From positions 1 through 40,860 of the forward strand of contig JAJRRL010000049.1 in NCBI GenBank assembly GCA_024279495.1: DNA of 40,860 nucleotides, written 5' to 3'. Below the pieces are notes generated by a model. The model was not told where the DNA came from, ran no database searches, and saw only the letters and a list, made by a program, of their open reading frames with translations. Of this stretch, positions 1 through 9,236 are shown piece by piece (within the stretch, counting starts at the first letter, position 1; the number at the start of each line of letters is the position of its first letter). The stretch is from Gammaproteobacteria bacterium. GTDB taxonomy: Bacteria > Pseudomonadota > Gammaproteobacteria > JAJRRL01. Both the position numbers and the translations under genes were made by a program.

Positions 1-147
1 CTTGACTACGCTGTGGTCTCTCAAGTGACTCAACGCCACGTAAAGATTTTCTATGTTCGCTTACGCTCGATAGAAAATCCGTGGCTATCGCGGACTATTC
101 GCCTGCGCCTTCGGCTCTCCATGGCTCACAGCGAAGGTAAGGATTAA
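1..147 (+). other. Open frame and inverted repeat at left edge
   Basis: Frame 1 is open from the window edge to a TAA at 145-147, so this could be the end of a gene starting outside. The 48 residues are rich in Arg and Leu and match nothing I recognise. Positions 45-54 (GATTTTCTAT) pair perfectly with 70-79, giving a 10-bp stem with a 15-base loop. The frame runs into the stop codon of the convergent lipoprotein gene. The base composition (many CGC and CTCG words) differs from neighbouring genes, so a repeat or mobile-element end is as likely as a real coding end. Confidence 0.25.
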
Positions 148-698
148 TGAACGTAGATCACAATCCTTCGATTCTTTGCCATTCCTCTTGTTGAGCTATC
201 AGCTATCGGCTCAACGCTACCCACACCTGTCACCTTCATGCGACCAACGGGAATACCATGATGCCATAAAAAACTGGATACAATTTGCGCATGTTCTTTC
301 GACATCGCCAACCCACTTTTACGGGTGTGGGTGATATCTGAGTGGCCAACAACATAAACAGGATAAGGACTATCTGTGTTAGGTAGGTACTTACGAAGGC
401 AAGCTGCAATTTCACCTAAGATGCGTGATGCTGGAGGAGTAAGCTCAGAGGTCCCTATCATGAATAAATTATCGACAGGAATCGTGATCTGCAGCTGCCA
501 ACCTTGCTGAACAAGCTGGATGTTATCTATCGATAACTTTGCTTTCCACTCCGCGATTACTTCTGGTGGAACACGCATGCTCCTTTCAAGAACTGCTGGA
601 GGCTGGGAATTTTTATGACAAGCACTAAGAGCTAACGACGCCCCCAAAAGCGCACCTATTAAACAGAAGTAATGCAAAAATTGATTGCGTATTCTCAT
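144..698 (-). CDS. OmpA-like domain lipoprotein
   Basis: A 184-residue envelope lipoprotein. A hydrophobic leader (residues 8-26) ends in a lipobox LSAC with Cys27 as the acylation site. Residues about 75-184 form an OmpA/MotB-type C-terminal domain: VVGHSD in the middle and NRRIVIYV at the end, as in family members that bind peptidoglycan meso-DAP. The N-terminal linker is short and there is no beta-barrel, so it resembles Pal or the IcmN/DotK lipoprotein of type IVB secretion rather than OmpA itself. IcmN/DotK is possible on size and architecture, but no other Dot/Icm gene is visible here. The gene is transcribed towards the window edge and ends in overlap with a weak open frame on the other strand. 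Confidence 0.75.
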   Translation of the reverse strand: MRIRNQFLHYFCLIGALLGASLALSACHKNSQPPAVLERSMRVPPEVIAEWKAKLSIDNIQLVQQGWQLQITIPVDNLFMIGTSELTPPASRILGEIAACLRKYLPNTDSPYPVYVVGHSDITHTRKSGLAMSKEHAQIVSSFLWHHGIPVGRMKVTGVGSVEPIADSSTRGMAKNRRIVIYVH

Positions 699-754
699 GA
701 GCCAGCTTCCTTCAACGCTGATCCTGGTAAGCTAATCATAGCAGGTTCCAGGTA

Positions 755-1573
755 CTATTTTTTGTGAGGCGCCTTTCGGTAAATACCATCCATATTATTC
801 CAAGGGTCATCGGAATTCATGAATAAAATATTACCATTGCCTTTGAATTGCAGTGTTTTATGTACTGGCTGCGTGACATAATAAATATTACTACGCCCTC
901 GAGAAAACGCTCGCATATTCGCAATAGGCATCACATAAACCATGGCATTACCCTGCGTCGCAACAAACACTGTGTTGGCTTGTAAGTATTGTGCGTAGAG
1001 CGTTGAGTGACCAGTCAGCTTAGCTTCAAGATGATTGGCGACACCGGCCAAATAGCTTGTGGATAAACCACTTGCATTAATAATAAGATGAGAACTATTC
1101 ACCCAATCCAGACGAGCTGATGACGCTCCTGACTGCTTCAACTTAGATAAGCCCACGATACCGCTCAAATCTAAAACAGATGCACCAGACATAGCTACTT
1201 CTAAAGCTGATGTTGGCACTCGACGACCTTCGACATGCACTCCGCCCGATAAAACCAAACGATGCAAGGGGCTGCTAAGAGAAACAGTCACCTGTGTTGG
1301 CCGCGATAGGCCAGCTGCAGATCCTGATGTAATTGTTAAGACATGCCCGTCGACGCTGTATTGAGCAGATGGGTCTGCATTGGTCATCACGACACGGCCA
1401 ACGCGCTTGTCACTTGCCTTCAACATCAGATGAATACGACCTGATACTCGAATAGAATCTACACTTGGCAAACGATTCGAGTGGTGATGTCCAGGTGGCC
1501 CTCCAGCTAAAACAGCAGTACTCACAGCGCATAAACCGCTGAGTAATGCGATCTTCAAACGACCTTGTTGCAT
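755..1573 (-). CDS. Secreted DUF2807 (head GIN domain) beta-helix protein
   Basis: About 272 residues. I chose the ATG at 1573 because AAAGGAGGT lies just before it; the longer frame from 1597 would place this ribosome-binding site inside the gene. A signal peptide ends near AVLAGG, followed by a short His-rich stretch. The mature part has the short alternating repeats of the putative auto-transporter adhesin / head GIN family (for example LVLSGGVHVEG, AMSGASVLDLSG, QSGASSARLDW), which predict a small right-handed beta-helix. Family function is unsettled; periplasmic or surface location is inferred. The C-terminus is Lys-rich. It lies between the OmpA-like gene and rdgB, with about 130 bases upstream that may hold its own promoter. 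Confidence 0.7.
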   Translation of the reverse strand: MQQGRLKIALLSGLCAVSTAVLAGGPPGHHHSNRLPSVDSIRVSGRIHLMLKASDKRVGRVVMTNADPSAQYSVDGHVLTITSGSAAGLSRPTQVTVSLSSPLHRLVLSGGVHVEGRRVPTSALEVAMSGASVLDLSGIVGLSKLKQSGASSARLDWVNSSHLIINASGLSTSYLAGVANHLEAKLTGHSTLYAQYLQANTVFVATQGNAMVYVMPIANMRAFSRGRSNIYYVTQPVHKTLQFKGNGNILFMNSDDPWNNMDGIYRKAPHKK

Positions 1574-1698
1574 GCGACCTCCTTTCAACAAATGCAAACG
1601 GAACTTTCATCATACAGAATCAAGTGCCTTACGTCACTTAATTACCCTAGGATACGTTCTTACAATTGTCTACAGTCTGCAAACACCTTTGCTAAAGA

Positions 1699-1717
1699 CT
1701 TAGGGGTTTACCCTAAG
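1699..1717 (-). terminator. Hairpin at the rdgB stop codon
   Basis: CTTAGGG and CCCTAAG form a perfect 7-bp stem with a 5-base loop overlapping the rdgB stop. On the minus strand it is followed by TCTTT only, so as an intrinsic terminator it is weak. It marks the end of the hemA-to-rdgB operon. Confidence 0.35.
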
Positions 1718-2313
1718 AAAGCACCCAAAAGAGCGGAACGAAATAGTTTCATCGCCTGACCGCGATGACTCAATTCATTTTTACGTTCTTGATCACACTG
1801 AGCTGCTGAACACTGGTCACTGGGCACATAAAAGACAGGATCGTAACCAAACCCGCCATCACCTGCTGGTTCTTGCAGGATATACCCATGCCACTGCCCC
1901 TGCGCAATAATAGGTGAAGGATCACTTGGATGTCGAAGCCAAACCAAAGCACAATGAAAGTAAGCTGCTCGAGCAGCGTCATGGAACTCAGCCATCTCTT
2001 GGAGTAACAGCCGGTAACGATCGGAATCACTGGCATCAAGACCCGCATAACGGGCGCTTAGCACTCCAGGAGCCCCGTCCAAAGCAGGAACAACCAAACC
2101 AGAATCATCCGCTAAAGCACTCAAACCACTCACTTCCGACGCCGCTCTGGCTTTCAGCAACGCATTTTCAACAAATGTAAGCCCTGTTTCATCAACACCG
2201 CAATGATCAAAATCAGATTGTGCCGCGAACGTGATGCCATCTTCTTTAATGTAAGCGCTAATTTCTGATAACTTGCCTTTGTTTCCCGTAGCTAAGACAA
2301 TTTGATTGGTCAT
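1708..2313 (-). CDS. rdgB: dITP/XTP pyrophosphatase (HAM1 family)
   Basis: A 201-residue nucleotide-pool cleaning enzyme that hydrolyses dITP, ITP and XTP to monophosphates. Family signatures are plain: LATGNKGKLSEI at the N-terminus, ENALLKARAAS, LADDSGLVV with the catalytic acidic residues, GVLSARYAG, and GFGYDPVF and ELSHRGQAM near the C-terminus. Length is normal. The start is taken at the ATG at 2313, six codons inside the longest frame, because it overlaps the upstream stop in an ATGA junction and puts MTNQIVLATGN at the expected place. It is the last gene of the haem/release-factor operon. Confidence 0.93.
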   Translation of the reverse strand: MTNQIVLATGNKGKLSEISAYIKEDGITFAAQSDFDHCGVDETGLTFVENALLKARAASEVSGLSALADDSGLVVPALDGAPGVLSARYAGLDASDSDRYRLLLQEMAEFHDAARAAYFHCALVWLRHPSDPSPIIAQGQWHGYILQEPAGDGGFGYDPVFYVPSDQCSAAQCDQERKNELSHRGQAMKLFRSALLGAFLG

Positions 2314-2744
2314 GCCAAGTCTCCCTGCCAATCACCGTTATCTTTGCATTTCGGCGCTTCTGAGTATGCACCGGAAGGCCAAGCTCCCGCTAACACCTGA
2401 CATGCTTTCGATGGCAAGCTAGTCATGGTAACAAGCACGCGATGCTTATCATCTTCTGCCAACACAACCGATCCACCCCATACATTACCGCTGTCTTCAT
2501 GTATGAGAAGACCTGAATCCACCAGCTCATCCATGCTCAACTGTGACGCATCTCGATGGCCACGATGCCAGTGATTGGAGGCGACCATAATACGATCCAA
2601 TTGCTTTAAGGTTGCAGCAACCCGATATTGCTGCCGGGCTTGTGAGTAATAACGAATCCCTACCAACAAAACAGCTGCAGAGACCACCACAACCAACACG
2701 GTTTCCAATAAACTAATACCCCATTGGCGTAAGCATTGTTTCAT
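2310..2744 (-). CDS. Type IV pilin-like (pseudopilin) protein
   Basis: 144 residues with a prepilin N-terminus: a short basic leader ending in Gly9, then ISLLETVLVVVVSAAVLLVG, in which Glu14 is at position +5 of the mature protein. The hydrophobic helix is about 20 residues. The rest is a small globular domain with two cysteines (in KAC and PKC, about 18 residues apart) that could form the disulfide loop typical of type IV pilins. It overlaps hemH upstream and rdgB downstream by ATGA junctions, so it is co-translated with housekeeping genes and not with a pilus cluster. No prepilin peptidase or assembly ATPase is in the window. Whether it builds a pilus or has been co-opted cannot be told from sequence. 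Confidence 0.6.
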   Translation of the reverse strand: MKQCLRQWGISLLETVLVVVVSAAVLLVGIRYYSQARQQYRVAATLKQLDRIMVASNHWHRGHRDASQLSMDELVDSGLLIHEDSGNVWGGSVVLAEDDKHRVLVTMTSLPSKACQVLAGAWPSGAYSEAPKCKDNGDWQGDLA

Positions 2745-3811
2745 TCAAGCTCTCCTTTTTTATTTGACCACGTCAGTGGTATTGCTGTTTCTAACAAGGC
2801 GACTGTCGCCCTCACCCATTCGGTACTACTATTTAAACAAGGTAACAAATGAAACGAAGCCCCTTCTTTCAAACACCATTGCTCTCGCATCGCCAAACCT
2901 AACTCTTCTTCAGTCTCTAAACAGTCTGCTACAAAAGCAGGTGAGATCACGACCAAACGACGCACGCCTCTTTTATAAAGGGTATCTAGTAAAGCGACAC
3001 TATCGGGACCAATCCAGGGAAGTCGACCCACACGCGATTGAAAACCCACACCGTATTCTTCATCGGCTAAATGTAACGCTGCCGCCAATCCACGTGATGT
3101 ACTAAAACACTGGGCTCGATAGCAGTCTTTATTACCCTCTTGAATAGCAGAGCAAGGCTTAGACTGGCGATCACAAGAAGACTCTTCACAGACAGGTGCA
3201 GCCACCTGATTCACTGGCAAACCATGATAACTCATCAGTACAAAGTCAGCTTCAGAGGCCACTAGCTGAGGCTTCAAGAGCGCAGCATAAGCTTGAATGT
3301 AGTTTGGGTGATGATAAAAAGGGGGAACCCATTGCACAGCCTCTGCAGGTATACCTTGCTTACAACGAATACAATCCACCTCGCGCAGAGTCGACAGGGT
3401 GGTTGCCCTTGCGTATTGTGGATAGAGAGGCATCACAATAAATTGCTTACAACCAATGTCTCGAAGCTCTGAAAAAGCCGTACTAATGCTTGGCGAACCA
3501 TAACGCATTGCTAAGCGAACTCTACCAGCATAACCCGGCAAACGATTCACTGAACGCGCATGAGAGCTAGCGTGAACCAACAGAGGCGAACCGGCATCAC
3601 TCCAAATACTTGCATACGCTAATGCGCTTTTTCTAGATCGAAACAAAGCGATTAGTCGACACAAAAACCAACGGATAGCTCCTGGTACGGTGATAACAAG
3701 CGGATCGCCCAAAAATTCTATTAAATAACGAGACACCGCTGATCGAGTTGGCTCATCTGGCGTCCCCAGATTAACCAGAATAACCCCTATTTCTGCGTTG
3801 TTTTGAGTCAT
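2741..3811 (-). CDS. hemH: Ferrochelatase
   Basis: A 356-residue enzyme inserting ferrous iron into protoporphyrin IX, the last step of haem synthesis. It shows VILVNLGTPDEPT at the N-terminus, PLYPQYA, the catalytic His in SYHGLP, and FVADCLETEEE near the C-terminus, which carries the second metal-site acidic residues. Slightly longer than many bacterial homologues, with a Cys-rich insertion (CEESSCDRQSKPCS) after the catalytic His; that insertion could ligate a metal or cluster but this is inference. The start overlaps the prmC stop (ATGA) with AAGG seven bases upstream. It shares the operon with hemA, tying the first and last enzymes of the pathway together. Confidence 0.95.
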   Translation of the reverse strand: MTQNNAEIGVILVNLGTPDEPTRSAVSRYLIEFLGDPLVITVPGAIRWFLCRLIALFRSRKSALAYASIWSDAGSPLLVHASSHARSVNRLPGYAGRVRLAMRYGSPSISTAFSELRDIGCKQFIVMPLYPQYARATTLSTLREVDCIRCKQGIPAEAVQWVPPFYHHPNYIQAYAALLKPQLVASEADFVLMSYHGLPVNQVAAPVCEESSCDRQSKPCSAIQEGNKDCYRAQCFSTSRGLAAALHLADEEYGVGFQSRVGRLPWIGPDSVALLDTLYKRGVRRLVVISPAFVADCLETEEELGLAMREQWCLKEGASFHLLPCLNSSTEWVRATVALLETAIPLTWSNKKGELE

Positions 3812-4647
3812 CTCTTACCTTTTCTATACCCAACCGTAAATCGATCTCGCCCTGCCACATCCTGCTGCGTAGTGACCGATTCCCAATGTGATGAATCGAA
3901 ACACCTTCGAACTGCTTCTCCTTGAGAAGCTCCGTGCTCCAACACTAGCACACCTAGCGCGGCCAAGTAACCCGGGGCATGCGTGATCAAGTGAAGCAAA
4001 TCTGAAAGGCCCTTTTGCTTGGCGACCAGAGCTGAACTAGGTTCGTGGCTTAACTCCGGCAAATGAGGATCATCCTCCGCAAGATAAGGGGGATTACTAA
4101 TAATAAGATCGTAACGACCCGACAGAGCGTCGTACCAAGAGCCCAAAGCACAATTAACCATCAAATCTAAACGTTTAGCATTACCTCGACACACCGCCAA
4201 AGCTTTGTCACTAACATCTGTTGCTGTGACTGACCATGCCGGTTTCTCACTCGCCAACATCAACGCAATGGTACCGCAACCAGTTCCTAAATCTGCAACG
4301 CGCAACGAGTCTGCTTCAGAGAAATGAGCTAGAACCCATTCAACCAAGCTAGCCGTGTCAGGCCTGGGGATAAGTGTGTCTGCTGTAACGCGGTAATCTA
4401 AAGTCATAAATGCTTGCTCACCGAGCACATAAGCTAAAGGATAAGCTGCGACAAAACGACTCTCACAAGCACTCAAACGCAACGCTGCTTCTTTTGAAAG
4501 TGGCGAATCAAGGTTCGCCAAAATCCAACCGCGAGATTGATCAAAACAATGCGCTAACAGATAATCTGTTTCCAACAAAGCGATGTCGGAATCACCACCT
4601 CGTAACGATCGTAATCGATCACGATACGCAGCAATGGATTTATGCAT
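3808..4647 (-). CDS. prmC: Release factor glutamine methyltransferase
   Basis: 279 residues. It N5-methylates the Gln of the GGQ motif in release factors, using S-adenosylmethionine. The N-terminal helical domain has the family's DxxLLxxH-type pattern ([10 protein letters not shown]). The Rossmann domain carries [13 protein letters not shown] for cofactor binding, and the active site is IISNPPY. PRPDT precedes the methyltransferase core as expected. The gene overlaps prfA, its substrate's gene, by eight bases, the common prfA-prmC pairing. Confidence 0.95.
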   Translation of the reverse strand: MHKSIAAYRDRLRSLRGGDSDIALLETDYLLAHCFDQSRGWILANLDSPLSKEAALRLSACESRFVAAYPLAYVLGEQAFMTLDYRVTADTLIPRPDTASLVEWVLAHFSEADSLRVADLGTGCGTIALMLASEKPAWSVTATDVSDKALAVCRGNAKRLDLMVNCALGSWYDALSGRYDLIISNPPYLAEDDPHLPELSHEPSSALVAKQKGLSDLLHLITHAPGYLAALGVLVLEHGASQGEAVRRCFDSSHWESVTTQQDVAGRDRFTVGYRKGKR

Positions 4648-5734
4648 CAGCGCCCAGCTTAGCCATTTGCCCTGCTTTCAACTCGCGAATGAGGGGACCA
4701 ATCACCGGAGCCATCACACCTTCCATCACATCATCTAACTGATACAAGGTGAGATTAATTCGATGATCTGTTACGCGACCTTGTGGAAAATTATACGTTC
4801 GTATTCGCTCAGAACGATCGCCACTACCCACCATACCTCGTCGCAATGCATCTTCTTCTGCTTTTTGTGATTGCTGCTGCTGACTCAAAAGCCTAGCTTG
4901 CAACAATGACATCGCACGTGCTCTGTTTTTATGTTGTGATCGCTCGTCCTGGCATTCAACCACAACGCCCGTCGGCAGATGAGTGAGTCGAATAGCGGAA
5001 TCTGTTTTATTCACGTGCTGACCACCTGCGCCTGATGCACGGAAAGTATCAACTCGCAAATCAGCTGAATTAATCTCAACGGCTTCTATTGTGTCTGATT
5101 CCGGTAATATTGCTACTGTACAAGCAGACGTATGCACGCGCCCTTGCGATTCTGTTGCTGGAACACGTTGCACACGATGCGCACCAGATTCAAACTTTAA
5201 CTGTGAATACACACCTTGTCCGGCAATACGTACAATGACTTCTTTAAAGCCGCCTTTATCTCCTTCATGAGCCGAGACAACCGTGTACTGCCACTTCTGA
5301 ATCTCTGCAAAACGCGTGTACATCCGAAACAAATCACCGGCAAACAAAGAGGCTTCATCTCCTCCTGTTCCTGCACGAATTTCTAAAAAGATATTGGCAT
5401 CATCGAGTGGATCTTTCGGTAACAGCAGTACCAGTAACTGCTCACTTAAACTGTTTAACGATGCATTTAAGTCCACAATCTCTTCTTCTGCTAACGCTTT
5501 CATGTCAGGGTCGTCTGATTCACCCCGCATGGTTTCTGCTTCTGCTTTAGCTTGTAGATTCTCTTGGTAGTCTTGCCATGCTTTCGCCGTTGGCTCAACA
5601 CTGGCGTATTCCTGACTTAATTCACGATACCGCGTTTGATTAGTTATCACACTAGCATCACTCAACAAGCCACCGATCTCTATGTATCGATAAGCAATTG
5701 CTTCTAGTTTTTTCTTTAGGGAGTCACTCAACAT
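4640..5734 (-). CDS. prfA: Peptide chain release factor 1
   Basis: 364 residues. Recognises UAA and UAG and triggers peptide release on the ribosome. The GGQ loop ([16 protein letters not shown]) and the anticodon-like PAT tripeptide ([13 protein letters not shown]) are both present and class it as RF1, not RF2. I start it at the ATG at 5734 ([13 protein letters not shown]); the extra 13 codons of the longest frame would overlap hemA and have no family counterpart. AAGG precedes this start by about eight bases. It sits between hemA and prmC, the usual gammaproteobacterial order. Confidence 0.96.
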   Translation of the reverse strand: MLSDSLKKKLEAIAYRYIEIGGLLSDASVITNQTRYRELSQEYASVEPTAKAWQDYQENLQAKAEAETMRGESDDPDMKALAEEEIVDLNASLNSLSEQLLVLLLPKDPLDDANIFLEIRAGTGGDEASLFAGDLFRMYTRFAEIQKWQYTVVSAHEGDKGGFKEVIVRIAGQGVYSQLKFESGAHRVQRVPATESQGRVHTSACTVAILPESDTIEAVEINSADLRVDTFRASGAGGQHVNKTDSAIRLTHLPTGVVVECQDERSQHKNRARAMSLLQARLLSQQQQSQKAEEDALRRGMVGSGDRSERIRTYNFPQGRVTDHRINLTLYQLDDVMEGVMAPVIGPLIRELKAGQMAKLGADA

Positions 5735-5744
5735 AAAAGGAACC

Positions 5745-6998
5745 TTACTCAGTGGTAGTGGAAAACAAAGCACTCAAACACGCCATGTTGGTAGCGTGAT
5801 CATCGGAAACAGCTTCTCGTAGCTTAACCGTTGGCGCATGCAACAAACGACGCGTTAAGTCTTCAGCCAAACGATTTAAAACATCTTCAGACGACATCCC
5901 TGATGCCAATTTTAATTGCCATTTTTGCAAGCATTCATTTTTAATGGCAAACGCTTGCGCACGAAATTGCCCAATAGTATCACCAGCTGCCTTCACACGC
6001 TGCTGACGGCAATAATGTTCAGAGGCAATTTGAATCATAGACTCTGCTTCAGAAGCAGCGTTCTGTCTGGCTGCTTGGTTATCAGCAATAAGCTGTTGGA
6101 TATGATCCAAATCGTATAAATACACATTAGGCAAACGCGCGATGTCTGGGTCCACATCACGAGGCACTGCCAAATCTGTTATTAACAAAGGTAAATGCCG
6201 ACGATGCATAAAAGCTTGCTTGATCATCGGCTGAGTAATCAGTGCTTTTTCTGCTTGTGTCGCTGTGACAACCCAATCCACCGATTGCAGTTGGGTTTCT
6301 AGGGTTTCCCAAGGTGCCGCTGTGACTTGATGGGTTTCGGCCATTCTCTGTCCGCGACCGACATGACGATTCAACAAAACAATATCTGTCACGCCTTGCT
6401 GACGCAAATGCGTCATGACCAAACCATTGGTATCACTTGCGCCTATTATCAACACTTTAATACGAGATAAATCAGAGAAGAAACGGCGAGATAATTGCAC
6501 CAAGGCATAAGCCAAAGTCACCGCCCGCGCACCAACGGCTGTTTCATGACGAACTGACTTGCCAACAGAAAAAGCAGCTGGAAAAAGATGCCGCAAATGC
6601 ACGCCAACCAAACCTTTCTCGCAAGCTAAACCATAAGCTACCTTAAGCTGACCTAAGACTTGGGGCTCTCCCAAAATCGCAGACTCAAGGCCACAAGCCA
6701 GTCGCATCAAATGCCTGACACTCGCTATGGAATCATGAACGTAACCTGGCCAATTCACCAAACTACTCCCTGAACCACACTGCTCTACAAACCAATCCAG
6801 CACCTGTGTTTCGTGGCAGACCACTGCGTAAAGCTCGGTTCGATTACAAGTCGAGAGCAAAACGGCCTCTGAAACAGCCTCATGAGCTTTCAATTTACTT
6901 AGTAAGTCATTGATTTTACTGTCTGATAGCGCCCAACGCTCGCGCTCCGTGATGGAGAGCTGTTGGTGACTGACTCCGCAGGTAATGACAGACGACAT
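5745..6998 (-). CDS. hemA: Glutamyl-tRNA reductase
   Basis: 417 residues. Reduces glutamyl-tRNA to glutamate-1-semialdehyde with NADPH, the first committed step of C5-pathway tetrapyrrole synthesis. Diagnostic parts: [14 protein letters not shown] at the N-terminus, the catalytic Cys in [26 protein letters not shown], and a Rossmann segment around [11 protein letters not shown], followed by a C-terminal helical dimerisation region. The Rossmann loop reads GASDTNG rather than the usual GAGEM, a small deviation. First gene of the operon; the region before it contains the short palindrome ACCCAA-T-TTGGGT (7019-7031). No strong ribosome-binding site is seen before the ATG. Confidence 0.95.
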   Translation of the reverse strand: MSSVITCGVSHQQLSITERERWALSDSKINDLLSKLKAHEAVSEAVLLSTCNRTELYAVVCHETQVLDWFVEQCGSGSSLVNWPGYVHDSIASVRHLMRLACGLESAILGEPQVLGQLKVAYGLACEKGLVGVHLRHLFPAAFSVGKSVRHETAVGARAVTLAYALVQLSRRFFSDLSRIKVLIIGASDTNGLVMTHLRQQGVTDIVLLNRHVGRGQRMAETHQVTAAPWETLETQLQSVDWVVTATQAEKALITQPMIKQAFMHRRHLPLLITDLAVPRDVDPDIARLPNVYLYDLDHIQQLIADNQAARQNAASEAESMIQIASEHYCRQQRVKAAGDTIGQFRAQAFAIKNECLQKWQLKLASGMSSEDVLNRLAEDLTRRLLHAPTVKLREAVSDDHATNMACLSALFSTTTE

Positions 6999-7190
6999 AA
7001 GGCACTGGTCTCAAATTAACCCAATTTGGGTGGTTAGCTAGCTTGCGGCCCTGATTGTATCTGAAGACGTCTGTATGAGCAAAGAGATGAGGCTTGAGCA
7101 GGTGTCGTTTAAAAGTGACACCCTTGTGTGTCACCCTTAGAAACGCAATATCCCACATGCGTCACCCCCAGGAAGAGGTGACCCCCACGT

Positions 7191-7265
7191 GTCACCCGAA
7201 GGCAACAGCGTGACGTCGGGGGCCTAGCTTCGATCCAGTTCGTGCGAAGCATGAACTAAGGATCT
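7191..7265 (+). repeat. Palindromic intergenic repeat, subtype B
   Basis: Runs from GTCACCCGAAGGCAAC through GTGACGTCGGGG to CTAAGGATCT. Its core hairpin is AGTTCGTGC-GAA-GCATGAACT at 7237-7257. It shares the first half with the subtype A copies but has a different stem sequence. Confidence 0.75.
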
Positions 7266-7333
7266 ATATAAATTTATATTTTTAAAAGCAGTGTGCAGAG
7301 TTAAGCTCACGGTAATGTTAGGGCTGGATTTTA

Positions 7334-7408
7334 AAGATCACTAGTTGTTATTTCATAACAACGGATCAAGCCTGGGTCCTCGACGTCACTACGTTGCCTT
7401 CGGATGAC
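7334..7408 (-). repeat. Palindromic intergenic repeat, subtype A
   Basis: Inverted copy. Its stem GTTGTTAT-TTC-ATAACAAC lies at 7344-7362. It ends with the complement of GTCATCCGAAGGCAAC and GTGACGTCG. Confidence 0.8.
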
Positions 7409-7441
7409 AAGAGGTTGAGGCTATTTTAGAATCAAATCTTT

Positions 7442-7540
7442 AAAGATCGCTAGTTGTTATTTCATAACAACGGATCAAGCCTGGGTCCCACCCGCCTTCG
7501 CTGGGTGCAGGCTCTACGTCACGTTGTTCCTGGGGATGAC
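7442..7540 (-). repeat. Palindromic intergenic repeat, long subtype A
   Basis: Inverted copy with the same stem as the neighbouring copy, plus an extra internal section (complement of GCACCCAGCGAAGGCGGGTG) also found in the copies at 23319 and 36505. Confidence 0.8.
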
Positions 7541-7701
7541 AAATGGTTAGGACTTTCTGATTTTCGGCTGTGCTACCCGTGTCAAGCACGAGCACTTCTA
7601 CGGAGTAGGCCCTCTCTAGCGCTTTGCGCTTCGTTCGGCATTTTAATTTATTCGTTTGCCGGGATGACAGCTCAAGAAAGCTCACATAAAGGCTAGTTTT
7701 T

Positions 7702-9030
7702 TTAAAGGCTACTGACTAACGCACCAGTATTATCCGACAATGCAGGGAGCTCAACTTTTTCTAGCTTTTTATTTCTTACCTGGTAATGTGTCTTTAAATT
7801 TTTCGCATGCTTTCCTGAAAAAATGCCTTTATCATGAAAAACCGTGACAACAGAAATCCCTCTTTCGGGGAAAGCAGAAATCAAGCGCACTACTTTCTGG
7901 ACATTAGCCGAATCCATACCTGCCGTTATTTCATCTAATAACACCACTTTGATAAATGGCAAATGACGCACTCGCACTAACACTGCTAAAAAAAACAATA
8001 GCTTCTTCTCGCCACCAGATAAAGTCATGCAGTCATCTTTTATTAATAACTCAGATGCTCCTAACTCTTCAGCTACTTCGAAAACATACCTCAGTGTGAC
8101 GTGTTTTTGGTACGCAGATTTTAATGCTGAAGCTGTTTCATGAACCGATGCCTCGCTCAATTCTTTTTCTGAAAACAATGCTTCTCCAGAAAAATTCAAC
8201 ACATTAAGCAGGGCAGGCTTTTTATCGTTATATTCCATTTGTTGTGGAGCATACGTGATCACACGATCGCGTGCTTCAGATGACAAACGAAGTGTCTCTA
8301 TACCGCCCAGAAGAACACGGCCAAACAGAGGCCTTGCCTCACCAGCAAGCATTCTCATCAAAACGGATTTACCCGAGCCACTAGGACCTGTCAATAGATT
8401 AACCCCGATAGGAAAAGAAGCCGTTACATTCTCATATAAACACTTTAAACCTTGCGAAGTGCCTACCTGACAAGTAAGGTTTTTTACACCCAAAGTTTGC
8501 TCTTCTTGATAGTAGCAAGGCTGTGGCGTTACAACCTTGACCACCCCTCTTTCTATGCTCAAATTGATATTAGCATCTATATGAACACTGTTTGCCTCTA
8601 ATCGTCCACCATTCAAAACAACACCGTTTGCCACAATAGACGGCATATCCACATTGATATTACCATCTATATGAACATGAGCTTGCACATGAACTTGCGC
8701 ATCATGACCCATCAGCATCCCTTTTCCTATGCTCAATGGGGATTGGCTACTTCCATATTGAGATAACAAATCCACACTGCTTGCCACTTTAGCCAATCCT
8801 TCAAGTCTATCTAAAGTTGGATCTAATGAAAGCGAATTATCATAAAAAATCACCTGCCCGTTCGGTGCGACGAACGCCAAACTACCTTCTCCCCAGGCAT
8901 ACGCTCCACTTAAATCCACATTACCATCTCGTGAGCAAAACTGACTAAAGACATCGTCGTGCACTTCAGTCCCCACCAAACCGTCATCATTTTTTTGCAT
9001 TTTCGCTTTAAGACCCGTTTTTTTCATCAT
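7702..9030 (-). CDS. Haemagglutinin-like fragment fused to an ABC ATPase
   Basis: 442 residues with two unrelated halves. Residues about 20-160 copy pieces of the neighbouring giant protein: TEVHDD, FCSR-GNVDLSGAY, APNGQVIF, SLDPTLDRL, VVLNGGRLEA. The pieces are shortened and partly reordered. Residues about 175-420 are a complete ABC-type nucleotide-binding domain: Walker A GPSGSGKS (215-222), Q-loop APQQ (261-264), signature LSGGE (337-341), Walker B VVLLDE with D366 and E367, and switch His399. All catalytic residues are kept. There is no membrane segment and no signal peptide. GGAGGT lies eight bases before the ATG, and a degenerate copy of the operon's palindrome lies about 70 bases upstream, so it looks like an intact, regulated gene. 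A matching permease is not in the window. It may energise export or assembly of the giant protein, but that is inference. Confidence 0.75.
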   Translation of the reverse strand: MMKKTGLKAKMQKNDDGLVGTEVHDDVFSQFCSRDGNVDLSGAYAWGEGSLAFVAPNGQVIFYDNSLSLDPTLDRLEGLAKVASSVDLLSQYGSSQSPLSIGKGMLMGHDAQVHVQAHVHIDGNINVDMPSIVANGVVLNGGRLEANSVHIDANINLSIERGVVKVVTPQPCYYQEEQTLGVKNLTCQVGTSQGLKCLYENVTASFPIGVNLLTGPSGSGKSVLMRMLAGEARPLFGRVLLGGIETLRLSSEARDRVITYAPQQMEYNDKKPALLNVLNFSGEALFSEKELSEASVHETASALKSAYQKHVTLRYVFEVAEELGASELLIKDDCMTLSGGEKKLLFFLAVLVRVRHLPFIKVVLLDEITAGMDSANVQKVVRLISAFPERGISVVTVFHDKGIFSGKHAKNLKTHYQVRNKKLEKVELPALSDNTGALVSSL

Positions 9031-9096
9031 GGGTTCATACCTCCGCTAAAAGTCAGTTATCCCCTCGAGATACCCTAAGCTTAATTCCAAGCAAAA

Positions 9097-9118
9097 AGCA
9101 GGGTATTAACACCTTAAA
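9097..9118. promoter_or_regulatory. Degenerate copy of the palindromic operator
   Basis: Contains CAGGGTATTAACACC and matches the perfect 22-bp palindrome at 17615-17636 at about 16 positions by eye. The left half is nearly intact, the right half has decayed. It lies 67-88 bases before the start of the ABC-fusion gene. Probably a weaker site for the same regulator. Confidence 0.5.
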
Positions 9119-9236
9119 TTTATTATCCTACCAAAGCAAAGAGTGGTTAAAAGTGTCTCCCCTACAAAGGTGGACTCCTACTCCTCTTTCCTGCCTCAGC
9201 TACTTCATTTTTGAAAACAAAACTCTTCGAAACATC

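Larger units (their letters stand above)
6999..7701. other. Gene-free region packed with palindromic repeats
   Basis: About 700 bases between hemA and the ABC-fusion gene without a credible gene. The first 190 bases should include the hemA promoter. From 7100 onwards there are several GTGTCACCC words and three longer repeat copies listed separately, one forward and two inverted. Open frames here follow repeat boundaries and have no protein-like composition. Confidence 0.7.

Noticed and set aside
144-698. Dot/Icm gene icmN (dotK)
   Set aside because: The lipoprotein has the right size and domain, but no neighbouring dot/icm gene or specific motif supports this name.
7440-7696. Open frames of about 80 codons on both strands
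   Set aside because: They lie inside palindromic repeats, have no ribosome-binding site and change with each repeat copy.
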